Shown one piece after another: positions 58,301 through 64,000 of a DNA stretch of 64,000 nt (position 1 is its first letter; the number at the start of each line of letters is the position of its first letter). This DNA comes from Temnothorax longispinosus (lineage: Eukaryota; Arthropoda; Insecta; Hymenoptera; Formicidae): assembly GCF_030848805.1 (NCBI RefSeq), contig NC_092358.1, positions 25,719,073-25,783,072 on the forward strand. The letters are read 5' to 3'. The position numbers and the translations under genes were made by a program. Under the pieces are notes generated by a model that saw only the letters and a list, made by a program, of their open reading frames with translations, ran no database searches and was not told where the DNA came from.

Positions 58301-61300
58301 CAGCAGGTGATGCAGTTGCAAGCGCAAGTGAAAATGTTGACTCAAGAAAAGAAAGAACTGCATAAAACCGTACAAGAGTTGCAGGTATTTTATAAAATTC
58401 TACGCCAATCTTTCTGGAATATAGATTACGTTAATTATAAGAAATTGATTTTTTTGATGAAATTTTATATTACATTATTTATTTGTAGAATAAACTGGAG
58501 CAAGTTAAAAGTGACGTAGCGCAATACGATTCGTTATTAGCTACTACTCTGGAGGATGAATCCGACTCGATTAGACAGATGAAATTAGGTGAACTTTATA
58601 ATAAGTCAAAAACGATACCTGTTGATGACGTTACAAATAAGTTGAGAAATGAATTACATAGGTAAATGTCATTTAAATATATTTCTCGGTTAAATCTTTA
58701 TTTCCTAATTAAATATGATGTTATCTTGTCGTTAATTTTTCAATGCACTACTATTTTTGTTTAGATGTTTGGCTGGTCAAGCTGTAAAGAGAAAAGAAAT
58801 AACCCGTTTGGAGAATACTCTATCACAAAAAGAAAAGGACTTAAACAAAGCTTTGACATTAGCTGACACATGCCGCCAGGAAGCGGCACGGTATGCCAAA
58901 CGAATTAACGAATTGGAGCAAGAATTAAAATCTGTATTAACAGACGAGGCCATGAAAGCAAATGCTAAAATACAGAAACTCTCGGATCACTTGAATGACG
59001 TGAGGAAGCAGTGTGAGTTGTTACGCGATGAGAAGATTAATTTGGAACAGAAATTAGAGGAGGCTGTAGCTGTTAATCAGGAGGAACTTAGAAAGATGCA
59101 TCAGGAGACTATGGAGCAACAAGAAAAGGAAGCTATCGATGAGTATAATAAAGAGTACCTGGAGATACATGCTAAAGCCGTGGAGAGAGTGAAGCAAGAA
59201 GCACAGATGGAAATAGTACAACTATCGTAAGTATTATTTTTGTAATAGCTTTCAATCATTATTTATATAATTTGATAAAAATGTTATTGATAAGTATTGT
59301 GATGATAATGTACATGTGTACAAATGGAATTTCTATTTCTAGTGTACAACTAGAGCAAACGCAAAAAGAGTTAAACCGTGTAAAAGAATTGTACATAGAT
59401 GTATGCGGGACGAAAGAACAATTAATAAACGAGCATAAAAATGAAATTCAAACGCTGAAAAATAAATACGCTGCAATGGAATTGCATCAGAAAGACGTAG
59501 AGAAGTTGGAAAGCGAATTACAAACACAGGTTAAACTGTGTGATAGGTTGACTAAGGAATGCGAGGATTTCAAAAGTAAAATAATCGAATTGGAAAAAGA
59601 TCTGGTGCACGAAAGAAGAAAAAAGGAGGATCATGTAAAAAAAATACATTTAGAAATAGAAAGAGGTAGGTATAAAGTGGAAGGCGAAATATCTTGTATG
59701 GAAAGCTTCAATAAATGTTGCAAAGAAAGTTTGTTTTAAATTAATCAATATTTTATTTTAAGCGAAAGAAGAAGCGTTACACGAACTAAGAAATGCGCAC
59801 CCGAATCAAGAAATAAGTTTTCTTCTGCCGGATCATTGTTCTGAACATTTAGAAAAAATTAATCAGGTATGAAATAAATCTTTACAAGCTTTTCAAAACT
59901 TTGAAATCGTACGAAAAGTTGTTATAATTGAGATTCAATTATATTTTATTGAAATATCTGTTCTTTATGCTTCTGAATAATATTAATCCGTTTTATTATA
60001 GTTGGAGGAAGATTGCAAACGCTTGGAAGAGAAACTTCAAATCGCTGTGCAAGAACAGAAAAAATTATCTGATTATCAAACCGAGTTGAATGATGCTAAA
60101 TTGAAAATAGCACAAATGGAGATCACGCAGGAAACGTGGAAGAAGAAATACGAGAAAATTGCCAGTGAGAGAAAGGATCTTCTCGCAAAAGTTTCTAAAT
60201 TAGATTTGGAAATATTAAATTTGAAACGCACCGCGAAGCTGGAAGACTCGGATGATGTAAAGTTAAAAATTGCTCGGTTTCAAGCGGAGAACGAGACACT
60301 GAAAAATCAATGCGATAGTCTGCTCGGTGAGAGAAACACTTGTAAAAAGAAGATCTCTGAACTAGAAACAGAACTTTTTGACATGAGAAAGAAAGTTGGT
60401 AGCTTCGAGGGAAAATTACGGAAAAGCGGTGAAAATACATTAAATTCGAAGAGTGAGTTAGAGAAGGAACTTTCGCGTTACAAAGATATAGTCGCACAAT
60501 TATCCAGGCTAAATAACTCGAAAGAGGGACGCGCGAACGAATCAGCGGCGCTGGAACAGAGGATACAACAGCTCGAGCAGGATCTACGAAGCAAAGACGA
60601 AGAACTGGGCAGACTGTTAAAAGATTTCGAGAGGATAAAAGACGAGAGAGATCAGCTGGTGATGAAATTGCGAAATCAAGCCAAGCAATTCGAGCAATAT
60701 GTCAAGAGCCAGAATAAAATGTCTATGGAATTGAATCTGTCTCCTCGTAGTACGAGCGATAGTACGGACTTTCAGAAAATGAGAGAGATCATGGCGAAAG
60801 AAGTGCGGGAAGAGATGGAGCAGGGAGTAGCGAAGGAGCTCAGAGGGATCGGAGAGCAGAATAGAAAGGAGCTGGAAGAGTTGGAGGGAAAGTATAAAAC
60901 TACTATATTAGAATTGCAAAAACAGTGCAGCGAGAAGGATCGGCAGATGGAAACTCTGCAGAATAGGATACTGGCTGAGAAGATGGAGGTCACTCAAATC
61001 ATAGGAAGTAAGCTAAAGATGTACAACCAAGAGCTGCAAGAGCGAAGGCTGCACATCGAGAAACTGAAGGAGGATTTGAAGATGAAGGAGAATCAAGTTG
61101 AGGAGGACAGAAACTACATGACCGAGATAATGACCAAATGGATCGCTGAACTAAAAGAGAGTCAAGCTAAGGAGAAAGAGAAAGACGAGGAGATAAAGAA
61201 GCTGAAATCTACCGAGAAAAAATTGAGCAGTGAGCTCAAGAGGTTGCTGGACAAACAGAAGCATGTGAGGAGCAAATATCAAAAAGCGAAACAGACCGCG

Positions 61301-61570
61301 GACAATTACAAGGTGTGTATACGAGAACCAGCATTTATTGATTATTTTTCTATATAGGCGTATGACATGTTCGAATTTTAGAGATATGCGGAGGAGAATC
61401 GGGAGTTTCTGTCGCGTGAATGTAAACGTATTGAGGAAGGATACAAAAAGGCCATCAAAGAAGCACAACAAAACTTTCGGACGCACGACGAGCAGTACGC
61501 CACGAAAGCCAAGAAACTTGAGCATCAGCATGCAGAAAAAATGAAACAAATGACTGAAGTACAAAGATAA
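55301..61570 (+). CDS. CEP152: Centriole scaffold, CEP152/asterless-like
   Basis: Eleven exons, 55301-55420, 56130-57000, 57414-57502, 57575-57775, 58145-58384, 58489-58661, 58765-59226, 59343-59665, 59763-59866, 60002-61312 and 61382-61570, join in phase to 1,360 residues. CEP152/Asterless recruits PLK4 to the centriole and starts duplication. The N-terminus (MEAGPGLSLFQGSESIQL), acidic patches (EEDEEQED, DDLENDDD) and a Ser/Asn/Asp-rich unstructured segment of about 230 residues precede about 1,000 residues of coiled coil. Marks recalling the family are EQLEIMYMVRMREINRLTEE and the cysteine motif NELHRCLAGQAVKRKEITRL. The acidic N-terminus would be the PLK4 polo-box site. Identity rests on architecture and remembered motifs; another centrosomal coiled-coil protein remains possible, but gene structure is solid. 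Intron 1 holds a MITE and intron 2 a tRNA-like sequence. Confidence 0.75.
55899..56050. mobile_element. MITE in CEP152-like intron 1
   Basis: The left arm AAGCTGTGATCGAACTACGG, continuing ATTGGGATTGAGATT, pairs with the right arm, which ends AATCTCAATCCCAATTCGTA then GTCTGATCAAGGCTT. Arms are about 53 bp with a spacer of about 45 bp and show a few mismatches. There is no coding capacity and the target duplication is unclear. Confidence 0.75.
57295..57361 (-). repeat. tRNA-like (SINE head or tRNA pseudogene)
   Basis: On the minus strand the sequence starts GGGATGACATGTGGCTCAGT and ends GGGTTCGATCCCGATTCTC then ATCCCA. It has a 7-bp acceptor-like pairing (GGGATGA with TCATCCC), a box A-like TGGCTCAGTCAGC and a box B-like GGTTCGATCCC. 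At about 67 bases it lacks a proper anticodon arm, so it is not a functional tRNA. It probably derives from a tRNA-derived SINE in intron 2 of the CEP152-like gene. Confidence 0.5.
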
Positions 61571-63728
61571 ATGTTGAAGTACGTACTAAGTATTCTTTAA
61601 ATATATGCAATAGCTTTCCTCCGGCTAAGATAAAACGGTAGTTACAGAGGCTAGATACCTTCTTCGTCTTTAATTTAAAGCACATTATTGTACAACGGTT
61701 TATTAGTGAAGTTTTATGTTAGGGACCAATATACGTGTAAGTAAATACAACAATACCGGTAAAATTATTACCGCGTTTGCTTGCCAATCTCGAGTCTCGA
61801 CAAAGCGGCGGACGCTATAATGTAGCTCTAAAGCTATAAACATCTGAAGTACAATCTAATTAATCATAATATAATGATATGCATAGTATTAGTCGGTAGG
61901 AAGAAATCGTTTTTATATTAACCAGTATCGTGTACAATAGTGTCTCTATTCTGGAAAATCATCGGGACCGAACTATCTCTTTATTCTTTCTTTCTCATTC
62001 TATATCACCCGGTCATGCAACAAATATGTAGAGAAAGAGCGGCGCAAGAGAATTCTAGTTTACACAAGGACGACTGTTCCAGAATAGAGAGAGACTCGCG
62101 ATAAAGGGGAACAAGAATAGAGATGTTCTATTGTATCACTATTTTATAAATCGTCTGCGAGGCGAAACGGTTACACGTCGCGAACAAAAGGAAAAGCTTT
62201 AGTCACATGTTTCCGCTGAGCATTATTATGACATAATATGCAAGACTGGATCTCTCTGTCGGATCTTTCCCTCTTTTTTCCTCTTACGAAAGTAAGCGCG
62301 ATAAAGAGAGAAAATCAAAACCATAGACTTTAAGAAAAACAATTTTCATCCTCCCTTTGTCTTTCTCTCTCTCTCTCTCTCTCTTTCTTTCTCTCCCGCG
62401 TAGCGAATTGAAAATTATCTCGTTGCTCTATCAACGTTTATTCTCGAGCATAATGGCTTCTGTTTATATTTTGTGCCTACGGCGCGCTAGAAGAAGCAGG
62501 AATGATATCGAAATTGTACAAAGTATAACTTTTAGAAACTTGTTTTGTATATGACATGTCTTGTAATTAGACGAAGTACGGATTGTATTAAATTTTGTAG
62601 CGCGTTAGATAGTGGACTGAGTAACAAAATCTATGTTATCTCCTTAATCTTAAATGATTTAAAAATGACATTTAAGTAACAATTAGATCTGAAGCGTAAG
62701 TTCGTATCTTTTTTCCCCCGAAAATTTGACGAGAAATTTATTCGCCATCGAACGAACAAATTCGATGGCGAAGCCAAAAATTCGATCAATTTTCCCCCTT
62801 CTCTCCTCGTTTTTCTCTTTCTTTCTCTCTATCTCTCGGTTTACTATTTTTATATTACTATAATATTTTATTACGCAATTGTGTGCAATCTCAGTGAATG
62901 GCCAATTACGTATCGGCTTGTAAGAATCGCGGAGTATAATATAAATCAAATCCCTGTGTATATCTCTCGTAGTGAAGATCTTGGTAAGATTATTGACCGG
63001 CATCGATGCGTCGCATGTCGTAAAATAAGTAAACATTAGTTCACCAGTGTCGCCACTGGATGTAGAGAAGTATTATTAATATTAATTAGTTATTGTATTT
63101 TTGTATGTAGAGTGAATTAATTTATTTTTTGTAATAAAGAATTTATGTCGCTGTCGAAGTGTATTGTCGTTGCGTTACTTTATTCCGACAATTTTTCTTT
63201 TACGTGTGAAAAAAAATTCGTAACGTTAACGTTAAAACTGAAAAATTTATACATATAAGAGAGAAATTTTACAATATACAAAAATTATTTATTAATTATA
63301 AATAATTATATATAATAATAATTTACATGTATAATTAATTATAAATTATATTATAAATAAATTTATGTTTGTAAATTTTTTATATACATAAAAGAAGATT
63401 ATATATAATTAAAAGGATACATATGTAATCTTATTTTACGTTTCAACGTTACAAATCCATTTTACGAATATATATATGTATGTTCGTAAAACGACGCAAC
63501 GCGACAAAGCAGATACTGCCGGAGCCGACCCGTTCCTTCCGCGACACCCCGTATACGCCGAGTTGCGCAGGACCGCAGGTCGCGGAGACAGAAGCCGGAT
63601 GGAGTGGAGCCGGACGAAGCGGGACGGAGCGGAGCCGGAGCACGGAGCATTCTTCCGAGAGTCGAGCGAGAACACTGTTCAGTTCGAACGCGTTACAGTG
63701 AGAACGTGGACCTCCACGTGATTGCATT
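61571..63728. other. CEP152-like 3' region and intergenic
   Basis: It contains a CT microsatellite (about 62365-62384), an AATAAA at 63133-63138 and very AT-rich sequence at 63220-63420. A CpG-rich block at 63490-63720 is probably the promoter/leader of the next gene. No other coding region was seen. Confidence 0.4.
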
Positions 63729-63911
63729 ATGTGCCTACGGACGTTGCTGCTGCTCTGTGCCGTGGTCGCGCTGTGCCGGTCGACGGTCCAGCTGACAACA
63801 TCTCGAAGTCCTCCAAGTGAATCCACGGCGAGCCGGGCCGTCAATCATGACGCGCCGTCGTCACCGCGAAACACCCGATATAAATACGAGATCAAGACGC
63901 TCGACGTGCGC
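63729..63911 (+). CDS. First exon, secreted protein, possible S28 carboxypeptidase
   Basis: A 61-residue first exon runs from ATG at 63729 to a strong donor CGC|GTGAGT at 63911/63912; the rest of the gene lies outside the window. The start MCLRTLLLLCAVVALCRSTV is a clear signal peptide, so the product is secreted or lysosomal. A Ser/Pro-rich linker follows, then RYKYEIKTLDVRV at the splice. In lysosomal Pro-X carboxypeptidase and related S28 serine peptidases, a similar segment directly precedes the VDHF motif, so I suspect that family. This is an inference from a dozen residues. The GC-rich leader and first-exon position agree with a 5' end. Confidence 0.6.
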
Positions 63912-64000
63912 GTGAGTTGTCGCTAATTTTTTCTACCATTTGAAAAAAATGATTAATTGTACCTAAATTATACCACTTGCGAGATAATTATTGCTATAAT

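Noticed and set aside
1..64000. CRISPR arrays, bacterial operons, viral genes
   Set aside because: The window is spliced animal DNA. Spaced repeats seen are intronic tandem repeats or MITEs, and no viral proteins were recognised.

Overview
The window is nuclear DNA from an insect, most likely a hymenopteran and perhaps an ant. The basis is AT-rich intergenic sequence next to CpG-rich exons and promoters, GT-AG introns of tens of bases to several kilobases, a neuroparsin gene (a hormone family lost from Drosophila melanogaster), abundant GA/CT microsatellites and many small non-autonomous transposons. Species is inference. All gene structures were built by hand from open frames, splice sites, phase continuity and remembered family sequences; nothing was aligned by computer.

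Layout. 1-1050: a palindromic MITE and an unrecognised three-helix membrane protein (minus). 2620-12950: neuroparsin (plus), with a TATA-box promoter, an inferred non-coding first exon and an 8.6-kb first intron that contains a diverged segmental duplication and a possible antisense exon; its last intron carries a piggyBac-type MITE. 16001-16402: an igloo/neurogranin-like calmodulin-binding protein with three IQ motifs (minus). 20343-28525: five exons (minus) that encode a 2,266-residue protein with an N-terminal RIIa docking domain, about 1,800 charged low-complexity residues and an IQ motif. This is a giant relative of sperm protein SP17/CABYR and the least familiar gene here.

30053-63911 is a compact housekeeping block: DPH5 (minus), SMDT1/EMRE (plus), flightless-I (minus, 22 exons), TOMM22 (plus), MRPL17 (plus), BCKDHA (minus), GCC1 (minus), DTD1 (minus), a CEP152/asterless-like centriole gene (plus, 11 exons) and the first exon of a secreted protein that resembles an S28 serine carboxypeptidase. 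Four of these act in mitochondria (EMRE, TOM22, MRPL17, BCKDHA), but nothing suggests co-regulation beyond adjacency. DPH5/EMRE, FliI/TOMM22 and DTD1/CEP152 are head-to-head pairs; EMRE/FliI and MRPL17/BCKDHA are tail-to-tail.

Mobile DNA: six palindromic or terminal-inverted-repeat elements and one tRNA-like (SINE-like) sequence sit in introns or between genes. Two share a GGCC..TTTCAC terminus. One nested palindrome lies about 150 bp upstream of the EMRE start codon. No autonomous transposase, CRISPR array, rRNA or convincing functional tRNA was seen. I found no clear undescribed multi-gene system; the best leads are the giant RIIa/IQ protein, the candidate antisense exon in the neuroparsin intron, the repeat arrays and the element insertions at promoters.
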